This document shows, one piece after another, positions 26,801 to 34,433 of a DNA stretch of 64,000 nucleotides. The stretch's first letter is position 1. The number at the start of each line of letters is the position of its first letter. Both the position numbers and the translations under genes were made by a program. The stretch spans positions 1 to 64,000 of the forward strand of contig NZ_VXKJ01000045.1 of assembly GCF_008693075.1 (NCBI RefSeq), read 5' to 3'. The notes under the pieces are model-generated. The model made no database searches. It was not told the origin of the DNA and saw only the letters and a program-made list of their open reading frames with translations. This DNA is from Corynebacterium phocae. GTDB lineage: Bacteria > Actinomycetota > Actinomycetes > Mycobacteriales > Mycobacteriaceae.

Positions 26801-26859
26801 GGTGGGCGTCTAACGGGGGAAGTGGCTTGGGAAAATGCGTTTGCCAACGCCAGCTCCAA
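23812..26859 (-). CDS. UPF0182 (COG1615) large membrane protein
   Basis: 1015 aa. Seven or so membrane helices occupy roughly residues 20-330 (first SMIALVAAFVMFLGPMLVGFY), then a large extracytoplasmic domain, then an acidic Pro/Ala-rich C-terminal tail (after about 935). Family sequences such as WFGAIDYRDVF and RNIEATRYAYG are present. It is the orthologue of the M. tuberculosis Rv3193c position. Function is unknown. The N-terminus is uncertain: the called start is TTG 26859 with no clear ribosome site, and ATG at residue 25 is an alternative. Divergent from the PPA1309-type gene. Confidence 0.9.
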   Translation of the reverse strand: MELALANAFSQATSPVRRPPKAFSMIALVAAFVMFLGPMLVGFYTDWRWFGAIDYRDVFTITVVSRLVIFLVGALFAAAIVAIAAFFVWRGRPDTLDLGLGDLNSPVYAYRQSIEKTVKTFLTYLPLIVGIGAGVILQSGWRSILLFLNSQPFGVKDPQFGHDLGFYAFQLPVIQTVLDSLSMLAILCLLIALAGHYVLGGIRIGSQASGVRGGLTKAARVQLSVTAGIWMLLQVAGYWFDRYSLMFNQHSTFTGASYTDLNAYLPAKIILMIIGVFVAVAFFMAIVVKDLRIPGLAVVLMLLSSLVIGTAWPMMMEQFSVTPNRQSKEAESISRNIEATRYAYGITDEEVDYVEDWGAREATKQEVAEDSATISNLRLLDPDILSDTFTQMQQLRNFYGFPDTLSMDRYETDGEMRDFVVAARELDPNALSENQLNWINRHTVYTHGNGFIAAEANKVDAVARDAGSTRGGFPVFTVADLQTQAGKKSEGVGETQNVEDSLGIKVEQPRTYFGPVIASARDGLDYAIVGQTGDQPVEYDTDNSNYTYDGTGGVSIGKIWDRAAYAAKYGELKFLLSDRVGESSQILYDRDPRQRVEQVAPWLTTDSSTYPAVIDGRIKWIVDGYTTLSALPYAQRTQLAETTVDSLNPDGTTQRLVNDNVGYIRNSVKATVDAYDGSVTLYEFDTEDPVLKAWRGVFPDVVKPKTEISAELQSHLRYPQDMFKVQRNLLARYHIDDPAVFFTNDAFWSVPEDPNSPEGTVALNQPPYYVMAADPETNEPSFQLITTFRGFSREFLAAHMTVQSDPENYGKITVRVLPTNTQTQGPKQVQDAMMSSDQVARDRSLWKSTNDLEYGNLLALPIGNGSILYLEPIYSKRKDQESAFPKLLRVLVSYNGAIGYAPSISEALAQVGIDPKEAQDIEELDGTKPDKAKPADAPVDNQPASAPAASDEGEAIARINDALRGIETARSGTHEEYGRALDALDRAVADYQALTNPAAGTDAADKPKAEDVEES

Positions 26860-26936
26860 TCATGTAGTAGAAAACAAAGCGGTATAGACTTGCAAGCTTA
26901 AGACAAGCACCATGTCAATAACGAATGAGGTCTAAT

Positions 26937-27467
26937 ATGAGTTCCCCCACTAACCCTTCGCAAAAAGCCCTCAACCGCGCCATGCGCGAGGCGGTCGAAT
27001 TCGTCCACGGGGAAGGCTGGGACGCCGCCCCCACCCTATTTGCGTTGGTTCCCACCGCGTTGCTGGTAGACCACATCGACATCGAGGCGGATTCAGCACC
27101 GCTCACGCTCGTAGTGCAGGATAACCTGCCAGATAATATAGAGCCCGGCTCAGAGCAACTAGCGGAGTACGTAGCCCGTTTGGCCTGGCCAGCGGAGGTA
27201 GCTGGCGTTGTTTTGGCCCAAGAGATTGTCTTTCGCGACGCTTCCCAGCCGGCCGATGCCCCCCGCCCAGCCCGCCTTTTCAGCGGCGTACTGCGCGAAG
27301 ATGCCGTGGAACTCACCCTCCTGCAGCTGCGGCCCACCGAAGAGGAACTGGAAGCCGCTGGGCCGTTTTCCCAGGATGAAATCCAACTGCGCGGCGGCCC
27401 AGGTGTAGCACCGGGAGTGCTCGCGGCCTTACGCGCCGGGCTCGAGCAAGACCCGGAACAAGTGTGA
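26937..27467 (+). CDS. PPA1309-family protein
   Basis: Conserved actinobacterial protein of unknown function, 176 aa from ATG 26937. That start has GAGG six bases upstream; a frame extension to 26925 lacks one. The core MREAVEFVHGEGWDAAPTLFALVPTALL and the end DEIQLRGGPGVAPGVLAALRA are recognisable. No signal peptide, no metal motif, acidic overall. It stands between UPF0182 and a lipoprotein, as in related genomes. Confidence 0.8.
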   Translation: MSSPTNPSQKALNRAMREAVEFVHGEGWDAAPTLFALVPTALLVDHIDIEADSAPLTLVVQDNLPDNIEPGSEQLAEYVARLAWPAEVAGVVLAQEIVFRDASQPADAPRPARLFSGVLREDAVELTLLQLRPTEEELEAAGPFSQDEIQLRGGPGVAPGVLAALRAGLEQDPEQV

Positions 27468-27550
27468 CCATTCCCACGGCCACGCGTGCGAAACCAACGA
27501 CGTTCACTAGAGTGTTTAGTATCTAGTCCTTACAAAAATTAGGAGTCCCC

Positions 27551-28252
27551 GTGATTTTTCCCCCGCACCGCAGTGCCCGGGCAACAACCCTAGCCCTAGC
27601 CTTTTTAACCCTCCCGCTTACACTCAGCGCCTGTGGCGGTGGAGCTGAACCAGATGATGTCCCCGCCGCCCCAGCACCCAGCACAGCCGCGTCCGCGGTT
27701 GAGACAACCTCCGCAGAGGTCTCAACTACCTCCGTGGTGGTCACCACCACCAGCAGCGCCGAGGCTTCCACGGCCGCGAAGATGAAGACGTCGGAGACCG
27801 CTACTAGCGGCACTAAAGGCACCACTGCCACGGTGACTGGAAGTGCGACGGAAACCACGGGGGTATCGGCAGCACCAGCAGACATGGATGAGGCCGTCGC
27901 GGAGGTCTATGAGACCTTCGAGCCCATCGCCCCCCGCAGCCTCTTCGAGCAATTCACCTCCTGCGACCCCGCCGGGTTGAAAGACAGCTTCAACTGCTCC
28001 GGGCCCGAGGTAGGCCAGTTCCAGTTCTTCAAATCCGACTCCAAGGCCGCGCAGACTACGCAGGTTCTCACCGAGCTGCGCTCCTCGCGCGTGCTAGAGG
28101 ACGACGGGGACCGCGTGGTGGGCTGGTCCACCTTTGGCACCACCGCCGTGTTGACCGTGGTTGACAACAGCCACGGCCTAGTCATGCAGCAGATGATCTC
28201 CACCGACCAAGCGGACCCAGAGGTAAAGCTGCGCGAGCTAGACGTTATCTAG
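27551..28252 (+). CDS. Lipoprotein with Ser/Thr-rich linker
   Basis: 233 aa from GTG 27551 with AGGAG six bases upstream. The signal (ATTLALAFLTLPLTLSAC) ends in lipobox LSAC, then comes a 70-residue Thr/Ser/Ala linker that should span the cell wall, and a compact C-terminal domain of about 115 residues (EVYETFEPIAPRSLFEQFTSCDP to the end) with two Cys likely to form a disulfide. No enzyme motif. I do not recognise the family. The gene ends 4 bases inside the convergent PDZ/Lon-like gene. Confidence 0.8.
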   Translation: MIFPPHRSARATTLALAFLTLPLTLSACGGGAEPDDVPAAPAPSTAASAVETTSAEVSTTSVVVTTTSSAEASTAAKMKTSETATSGTKGTTATVTGSATETTGVSAAPADMDEAVAEVYETFEPIAPRSLFEQFTSCDPAGLKDSFNCSGPEVGQFQFFKSDSKAAQTTQVLTELRSSRVLEDDGDRVVGWSTFGTTAVLTVVDNSHGLVMQQMISTDQADPEVKLRELDVI

Positions 28253-29331
28253 TCCTCGCAGGCAACCACCGGGCGCCCGGCGGCAAAGTCCTCCAGCGCC
28301 TGGGTGGCGTCCTCGATATCTTCCACCCGGGCCACCACCATGTCCCCGGTGCTGCGGCTCACGGCCTCCGCACAATTGTCCGCCGGGGCCAAAAACAGCT
28401 CCGCGCCGGCGTCTTTCGCTGCGCGCACCTTGTGCACAATGCCGCCGATGGCCCCCACCGTTCCGTCCGGCTCAATAGTTCCGGTACCAGCCACGAAATG
28501 CCCCCCAGTAAGGTCCCCCGGGGAAAGCTTGTCGATGACGGCCAGGGTAAACATCATGCCGGCCGAGGGCCCGCCGATATCTTCCAGGTTGTAATTGACC
28601 TCCAGGCCATTATCCGGCACGGTGATCATCAAAATTCCCAGCAGGGCCTGGCCCTTGGTCTCGGGGTGCTCCTTTAGCGTCACCGTCTTATGCAGTTCCT
28701 TCCCCGCGCGCTCAACAGTAACCTGCAGCTTATCCCCGGGCTTTTTGGCCTGGATAACTTCCTGAGCCTGTTGAGGCTGCGTGATTTTTTTGCCATCTAA
28801 GGCTAAGAGAATGTCATCTTGTTCCAGCGTGCCCGCGGCTGCGGAGTCCTCCGCCACGCCGGCTACCTCCACGTGAACCGGTAGCTGCAGGTAATCCATG
28901 GCTACCAGGGTGGCGGCTGACTCGGACTGGGAAAAAGCAATCTGGTTGGCCTCCTGGACTTCCTCCTCCGAGTGGCCCTTGGGAAAAATAGCCTCGATGG
29001 GCACCAAGGTATCCCCGGAGCCGATCCACCGGCCTAGCGCCTGCACCAACGTCATGTTGGTCCTTACCGCAACCGTGGTCATGTTCAGCTGCCCCGCGGG
29101 ATCGTCGATGGTTATCCCCGCCTCATCTTGGGCGGAGATTTCTACCACCTCAACGCCGTCCGCCATGCCCAACGTGTCAACCGTGGGCCCCGGCCCTTCC
29201 GCGGCATAGGGGACCGTCAGCGAGATATTTGTGCCCGGAATGTGGTCCAAGGTAGCGGCGGCGGTTAGCACCACCAGGGGCAGCGCTCCCCAGGTCAAGG
29301 TACGTAAACGGGGGTTATGGGAGGATTTCAC
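28249..29331 (-). CDS. PDZ-domain Lon-like serine protease (S16, YlbL type)
   Basis: Membrane-anchored protease of 360 aa. GTG 29331 (MKSSHNPRLRTLTWG) gives a signal anchor (ALPLVVLTAAATL); the frame continues to 29520 but overlaps the divergent gene. A PDZ domain lies near residues 145-215 (VAGVAEDSAAAGTLEQDDILLALDG), followed by an S16 domain with the nucleophile in IGGPSAGMMFTL and the general-base Lys in IGGIVHKVRAAKDAGA, forming the Ser-Lys dyad. It corresponds to Rv3194c and is probably an extracytoplasmic protease. Substrates unknown. Confidence 0.92.
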   Translation of the reverse strand: MKSSHNPRLRTLTWGALPLVVLTAAATLDHIPGTNISLTVPYAAEGPGPTVDTLGMADGVEVVEISAQDEAGITIDDPAGQLNMTTVAVRTNMTLVQALGRWIGSGDTLVPIEAIFPKGHSEEEVQEANQIAFSQSESAATLVAMDYLQLPVHVEVAGVAEDSAAAGTLEQDDILLALDGKKITQPQQAQEVIQAKKPGDKLQVTVERAGKELHKTVTLKEHPETKGQALLGILMITVPDNGLEVNYNLEDIGGPSAGMMFTLAVIDKLSPGDLTGGHFVAGTGTIEPDGTVGAIGGIVHKVRAAKDAGAELFLAPADNCAEAVSRSTGDMVVARVEDIEDATQALEDFAAGRPVVACED

Positions 29332-29439
29332 AAGGCCTAAGCCTACTAGCTTCCATCTCCCGGGTGCCAACGCCGTGTTCGCTACCAGCGTAGGAGCTTC
29401 CTGGAAGAAACTAGCGCCAGGCCTGTACATTGGGGAGAT

Positions 29440-30774
29440 ATGAGTAACGGATTTGGCTTTGGATTTAACTTTCCCAACAACGGCGACAACGGTGACAAAG
29501 ACCGCGACGGCAATAACCAAGACCCCTTTGGCGGTGGTCTAGGGGACATACTGGGGCAATTTGGTGCCATGCTCTCCGGCATGGGCTCCAGCATGAACAG
29601 TCCGGATAACTCCGGGCCCATCAATACGGAGATGGCCACGCGCCTAGCCAAACAACGCCTGGGCACCCCCAAGTCCGTTGGGCCGGAGGACGCCAAGGCA
29701 GTAGAGCAATCCGTCAGGCTCGTCGAACTGTGGCTCAATGATTCCACCGCACTGCCAGCCTCCAACAACAAAGTCGCAGCCTGGAACGCCGCAGACTGGT
29801 TGGACAACACCCTGCCCATGTGGTCACGTCTGGCCGGCCCGGTAGCAGAACACGCCAACTCCGCCCAGTTGGACTCCCTGCCGGAAGAAGCCCGGGAAAT
29901 GATGGGTCCCATGGCGCAGATGATGAAACAATTCTCCGGTATGAACGCCGCCATGCAGCTGGGAACCTCCTTAGGCGACCTGGCAAAGCAAGCGCTCACC
30001 GGCGCGGACTTTGGACTGCCCGTCTCCCCCGCCGGTACCACCGCCGTGGTTACCACCAACGTCCAGTCCATCGCTAGCAGCATTGATGTCCCCGACCAAG
30101 AAGTCATGGTCTACATCGCCGCACGCGAGGCCGCCCGCCAGCGCCTGTTTACCCAAGTGCCGTGGCTCGTAGAACACATTGTCTCCTCCGTAGAGGAATA
30201 CGCGCTGGGACTAGAAATAGACACCTCCCACATCGAGGAAGCCACCCGGGAGCTCAACCTGGAATCCGGTGACCCCCAGGCCATCCAAGACGCCATGTCC
30301 CGCCTGCAAGGCATGGACCTTACTCCCCGCGTGACCTCACGCAACGCCGGAGCCACCGCCCGCCTAGAAACCCTGCTTGCACTAGTGGAAGGCTGGGTGG
30401 ATGTCGTGGTATACGAGGCGCTGAAAGACCGGATTAAATACACCACCGAACTAGCCGCCGCGTGGTCTCGCCGCACCAACTCCGGCGGGTCCGCGGACCA
30501 CGCTCTCTCGCGGGTAGTAGGCATCGAAATCACTGCTCCCGCCGTGGACACAGCCGCAGAACTCTGGCGGCGCGTTACCGTGGCCGTGGGCACCGAGAAG
30601 CGCGACAAGTCCTGGGACCACCCCGACCTGCTGCCCGACTCGGAACAGCTGCGCAACCCGGCTTCTTTCATTGACGGCCTGCTTGATGACCAACCCACCG
30701 ACGGCTTCGAAGAAGAACTTGCCAAACTAGAAGAAATGCTGCGCTCCGAAGATGAAGAAGGCAAAGACTCCTAG
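29440..30774 (+). CDS. DUF2342 zincin-like protein (F420-biosynthesis-associated family)
   Basis: 444 aa. A Gly/Asn/Asp-rich N-terminus (first 35 residues) precedes an all-helical body. The DUF2342/zincin_2 signatures TQVPWLVEHIVSSVEEYALGLEID and LETLLALVEGWVDVVVYEAL are present; no HExxH is visible, so peptidase activity is doubtful. Corresponds to Rv3195. It overlaps the convergent metallopeptidase gene by 4 bases and is divergent from the PDZ protease, with both starts within about 110 bases. Confidence 0.88.
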   Translation: MSNGFGFGFNFPNNGDNGDKDRDGNNQDPFGGGLGDILGQFGAMLSGMGSSMNSPDNSGPINTEMATRLAKQRLGTPKSVGPEDAKAVEQSVRLVELWLNDSTALPASNNKVAAWNAADWLDNTLPMWSRLAGPVAEHANSAQLDSLPEEAREMMGPMAQMMKQFSGMNAAMQLGTSLGDLAKQALTGADFGLPVSPAGTTAVVTTNVQSIASSIDVPDQEVMVYIAAREAARQRLFTQVPWLVEHIVSSVEEYALGLEIDTSHIEEATRELNLESGDPQAIQDAMSRLQGMDLTPRVTSRNAGATARLETLLALVEGWVDVVVYEALKDRIKYTTELAAAWSRRTNSGGSADHALSRVVGIEITAPAVDTAAELWRRVTVAVGTEKRDKSWDHPDLLPDSEQLRNPASFIDGLLDDQPTDGFEEELAKLEEMLRSEDEEGKDS

Positions 30775-31259
30775 CTAAAGCGCTCATAGGCATCAAGATA
30801 GCCCTTGGCCCTCTCGGCCTGGGGGGCCTTGTCCGCCCAAAGCCAAAAATCTGGGCCGTGGCCAGGGATGAACGTATGCACCAGCTCGTGGACTATCACC
30901 GAATCCAGGACGTAATCAGGCACCTGCTGAAGCCTGTCACTGAGGCGAATGTCCCCCGTGGCCAGCGTGCAACTGCCCCACCGGGTGTTTTGGTTAGATA
31001 CCCAACGGATGGAGCCCAGGCGCGCCTGGCCCGCTAACAGCGAGTCATTCAACTTCGCTGCCCTCCGCACCAGATCCTCATCACTAGACCGCACGGAAGT
31101 GGTCTTGGACTGCAATTTCTCCACCATCTCCGCGACCACCTCCCGCTCCTGCTCAGCGCTCAACCACGCCGGGATCCGGACTTCAACGATCCCCTCTACC
31201 CACCGCGCGTCCGCGGACTTCTTCCGCCGTGCAGAACGGATAACTTTCACTTTAGACAT
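30771..31259 (-). CDS. YgjP-type zinc metallopeptidase (DUF45)
   Basis: 162 aa. The zinc motif is HELVHTFIPGHGPDFW (HExxH plus a downstream His), and the family stretch WVSNQNTRWGSC precedes it. ATG 31259. Basic N-terminus, no signal peptide, so cytoplasmic. Function unknown; related proteins are annotated as M48-family metallopeptidases. Divergent from the cyclodehydratase-like gene and overlapping DUF2342 by 4 bases. Confidence 0.9.
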   Translation of the reverse strand: MSKVKVIRSARRKKSADARWVEGIVEVRIPAWLSAEQEREVVAEMVEKLQSKTTSVRSSDEDLVRRAAKLNDSLLAGQARLGSIRWVSNQNTRWGSCTLATGDIRLSDRLQQVPDYVLDSVIVHELVHTFIPGHGPDFWLWADKAPQAERAKGYLDAYERFS

Positions 31260-31340
31260 GACTCACCATTCTACACGTGGTGCTAAGGTGGAAAGCTAGT
31301 TGGCTTTGAGGGGAAAGCCAGCGCGTATTAAGGGGGAAAA

Positions 31341-32159
31341 ATGACAGACAGCAGCATCCGGCTTGCGCCCGGGGTGAGCTTCCTTGCCCGCGAGGTGGAC
31401 TTACTTCAATTTGGGCTTGACGCCACCCGGGCCGGCGCAATTAGCGTAGAAAAAGCCGCTGCGGTAGCCGCTGCGCTGCAACTACACCCGCGCACCACCA
31501 CCGTCAGTCAACTAACGGGGCTGTTGGTGACCACGGGGCTTACCCCGGCCGCAGCGGCCCTGCTGGTGGGTGAGTTCCTCGACTTCGGGCTCTGGTACCA
31601 GCCACCACCGCCCGCCGCCGTTGAAGTAGTAGGGAAATCCCCCCTGGCATACTCCGTGTTTGGGGCGTTAAAATCCAACGGCTTTGCCGTCCGCATGCGT
31701 CCACACCCGATAATCGAGGATGACCCCCGGCCCATCCCCGTCTTCGCGGTAGACTCGCTCTACCAATCGCATATCCTGGCCGCCAACGCCCACCGCCGCC
31801 AAGCCATCATCATCCCCGTGACCGGCTTTGATACGCGGGTAGTACTGGGACCCTTGCGCAAAAACAAGCAAGGGGCATGCCCAGCGTGCTTCAACCTCTT
31901 CCGCGCCGAAATTGACCCCAGATGGGACAAGCTGCTGCAAGCCAGTGAAAACCACTGGCCGGAGCTGGACCCCCTAGTGGTAACTGCTGCGCAAATCCAC
32001 GTGGTTGCGCTAGCCCGGTTCCTAACCGGCGCGCCGCTGCTACCGGGCTCTACCCCCACCCGCTGGATGCCCGGGGAAACGCAGGAAATCGACGTTTTTG
32101 GCCGCAACCTTCAGCGCTTCATTGAGCCTCACCCACGCTGCCTTTTCTGCGCCGGCTAA
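31341..32159 (+). CDS. Orphan cyclodehydratase-like (ThiF/SagC-related) zinc-motif protein
   Basis: 272 aa from ATG 31341, with AAGGGGGA just upstream. Residues about 70-170 resemble the leader-binding and ThiF-like region of azoline cyclodehydratase E1 proteins (VEVVGKSPLAYSVFGALKSNG). Two Cys pairs, CPAC near residue 178 and CLFC near the end, are placed as in the zinc site of that fold. No YcaO, precursor peptide or McbC-type oxidase lies nearby. It occupies the position of Rv3196, described as a bacteriocin biosynthesis cyclodehydratase-domain protein. Probably a domesticated homologue; the role is unknown. It overlaps uvrD2 tail-to-tail by 4 bases. Confidence 0.75.
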   Translation: MTDSSIRLAPGVSFLAREVDLLQFGLDATRAGAISVEKAAAVAAALQLHPRTTTVSQLTGLLVTTGLTPAAAALLVGEFLDFGLWYQPPPPAAVEVVGKSPLAYSVFGALKSNGFAVRMRPHPIIEDDPRPIPVFAVDSLYQSHILAANAHRRQAIIIPVTGFDTRVVLGPLRKNKQGACPACFNLFRAEIDPRWDKLLQASENHWPELDPLVVTAAQIHVVALARFLTGAPLLPGSTPTRWMPGETQEIDVFGRNLQRFIEPHPRCLFCAG

Positions 32160-34225
32160 GCGCCGTGGGAAGACACTATCTGCAATATCTCTGCTCCAAA
32201 GTTATTGATTTTCATAGGGCCTACGCCGGGAATGCTCAGCAGGTCAGCGTTGTCACGCGGCTTTGATTCCGCGATATTGGTCAAGGTGATATCCGAAAAT
32301 ACGATATACGCTGGGCACCCCATCTCCTTAGCCCGCTGGGCCCGCCAAGAACGCAGAGCCCGGAAGAGTCCCTCTTCCATACCGCCATCACAGTCCTCAT
32401 GCCGGCCCAAAGCTTTTTCCGCCGCCAGTGACAACGGCTGGCGGCACACCCGGCAAGCCTTTGCGCGGGAGGTCCGCGATTTGCCCGAAGAGGCCTGCAA
32501 CGAGGGAACAATCCCATCCAGGAAGCGCGAACGCTTGCGGTTTGCCGGGCTATCAGGGTTCTTGGCCAGCGGCCAAGAAATTTGCAGGTGCTCGCGCGCG
32601 CGGGTGATCCCTACGTAGAACAACCGGCGCTCTTCTTCCAGTTGTTCCCCGCCGGCCTTAATGGCGTGCCTGAACGGCAACAGGTTCTCCGTGACGCCCA
32701 CCAGGAAAACCGCGTCCCATTCCAAACCTTTGGCCGCGTGAATGGTGGCCAGCGTCACCCCGTTTACCGTGGGCGGCTGCTTGTTTGCCCGGCGCTGCTG
32801 CAAGTCCTCAATCACGCCCGTCAGGGTGATTCCGGGCATGGTAGCTACCTGTTGTTCCACCAACCCCACCAATGCATCCAGCAGCTGCCACCGCTCCCGC
32901 GCCTGCGCACCTTCCGGCTCCTGCGAACTGTAACCAATACCGGCCAGCGCCGCGCGTGTTACCTGCACCGGGTCATCCGGCAAGTCGGTGCGCCGGGATG
33001 CCTTGACCAGCTCCCCGATGGCCAGCCTAATCTCTGCCCGGTCAAAAAAACCCTCCCCGCCCCGGACTTGATAGCTTATCCCCGCGTCCGCCAGCGCCTC
33101 CTCCAGCGCCAGCGACTGGCTATTGATGCGGTAAAGCACCGCAATCTCAGACTCCGGCACCCCGCGCCTAATCAGCTTGAGAATCTGCGCGGCTACCTCT
33201 GCGGCCTCCTGTGGCTCGGACTCGTAGGCTTTAAACTTCGGACGCGGGCCGTTGGGGCGCATGCCTTCTAGTTCCAGCCGGGTTCCCGCCATGCGCCCCG
33301 TGGCCTTCGAGATAACCTCATTAGCAAGATCGGTGATCTGGGGCGTGGAGCGGTAGTCGCGCTGCAGCTTGACCACCACGGCGTCTTTGTAAGTGCGCGA
33401 AAAATTCAACAAATTGTCCGGGGTAGCACCCGCAAAGGAGTAAATGGTCTGGTTGGCGTCTCCCACCACGGTCAGGTCTTGGCGCGGCCCCAGCCAGGCC
33501 TCTAACACCCGCTGCTGCAGCGGGGTGACATCCTGGTACTCATCCACCACAAAGGTACGGTACTGCTGGCGGAACTGCTCCGCGACGCCGGGCGAAGTCT
33601 CAATAGCCCCCGCCACGTGGGCCAACAGGTCGGAGAAGTCCAGGGCCATCCCCTCCGGGGAGGCCTTAAGCTCCTCATACTTGGCGTAGGCCTTGGCCAC
33701 TAGCTCCGGCTTGGCCGGCGGCTTGCGGCTGAACCTTTGCACCGCCTCCGGGTAGCCCTCCGGGGTAATGAGGGTGGCTTTGGCCCAGTCGATTTCAGCT
33801 GAGACGTCACGCACGTTGTCTTTGCTGGGCTCAATGGTGGCCATGCGGGTGACCCGCCCTATCAGCTGGTAGCGTTCGCGCGGTGGCAAAATCTTCCACG
33901 GCAAATCTCCCACCACTTGGGGCCAAAAGTACTGCAGCTGCCGCATGGCGGCGGAGTGGAACGTACGCGCCTGAATGCCACCCACGCCCAGCCGCTTCAG
34001 GCGGTCTGACATCTCCCCCGCGGCGCGCGTGGTAAATGACACCGCCAAAACGTTGGTGGGATTAATCATCCCCTGCTGCGCCAGGTAGGCCATGCGGTAG
34101 GTAATGGTACGGGTTTTACCGGTACCCGCGCCGGCCAGAATACACACCGGCCCGCGGGGAGCCAGGACGGCCTGGCGTTGGTCTTCGTCGAGCAAACTGA
34201 GGTCTAAGGCCTGAGGTGTTGTCAC
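32156..34225 (-). CDS. uvrD2: ATP-dependent DNA helicase UvrD2
   Basis: SF1 3'-5' helicase of 689 aa. Motifs: Q-motif LDEDQRQAVLAP, Walker A GAGTGKTRTI, motif II VVDEYQDVTPLQQ, GDANQTIYSF, QRDYRST and motif VI YVGITRAREHL. C-terminal to the motor is a Cys cluster (CRVC...HEDC) and an HRDC domain (FSDITLTNIAESKP to GVGPMKINNFG), the architecture of mycobacterial UvrD2. GTG 34225 (MTTPQALDLS) is preferred because AAAGAAG lies upstream; TTG 34246 is an alternative. Corresponds to Rv3198c. Confidence 0.93.
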   Translation of the reverse strand: MTTPQALDLSLLDEDQRQAVLAPRGPVCILAGAGTGKTRTITYRMAYLAQQGMINPTNVLAVSFTTRAAGEMSDRLKRLGVGGIQARTFHSAAMRQLQYFWPQVVGDLPWKILPPRERYQLIGRVTRMATIEPSKDNVRDVSAEIDWAKATLITPEGYPEAVQRFSRKPPAKPELVAKAYAKYEELKASPEGMALDFSDLLAHVAGAIETSPGVAEQFRQQYRTFVVDEYQDVTPLQQRVLEAWLGPRQDLTVVGDANQTIYSFAGATPDNLLNFSRTYKDAVVVKLQRDYRSTPQITDLANEVISKATGRMAGTRLELEGMRPNGPRPKFKAYESEPQEAAEVAAQILKLIRRGVPESEIAVLYRINSQSLALEEALADAGISYQVRGGEGFFDRAEIRLAIGELVKASRRTDLPDDPVQVTRAALAGIGYSSQEPEGAQARERWQLLDALVGLVEQQVATMPGITLTGVIEDLQQRRANKQPPTVNGVTLATIHAAKGLEWDAVFLVGVTENLLPFRHAIKAGGEQLEEERRLFYVGITRAREHLQISWPLAKNPDSPANRKRSRFLDGIVPSLQASSGKSRTSRAKACRVCRQPLSLAAEKALGRHEDCDGGMEEGLFRALRSWRAQRAKEMGCPAYIVFSDITLTNIAESKPRDNADLLSIPGVGPMKINNFGAEILQIVSSHGA

Positions 34226-34383
34226 TGCGCTTCTTTCCGTTCCCAATCTCTTTTGCCTCTAGGTTAATGGCTGGGGTAGACATTCGACTACACGCCCAGC
34301 ACTACCCCCGATGCCGCCCGCCACGAACGGCCCCAAACACACTCTGATTTGCTGGGCTTTTCTGAGGAAAGTTGAGCCGGGTG

Positions 34384-34425
34384 CGCTAAACCCCCGGTTG
34401 CCGGGCGGTGGCCGGGGGTTTAGCG
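34384..34425. repeat. 14-bp perfect inverted repeat just before the HNH gene
   Basis: CGCTAAACCCCCGG at 34384-34397 pairs with CCGGGGGTTTAGCG at 34412-34425 around a GC-rich loop. It ends eight bases before the chosen ATG, so the ribosome-binding region of the HNH gene would lie in or next to a very stable hairpin. It may also act as a terminator for incoming transcription. Confidence 0.75.
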
Positions 34426-34433
34426 TGGCGTCT

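Noticed and set aside
34311-34433. Extended N-terminus of the HNH gene
   Set aside because: It spans a perfect inverted repeat and has no family sequence; ATG 34434 is better.
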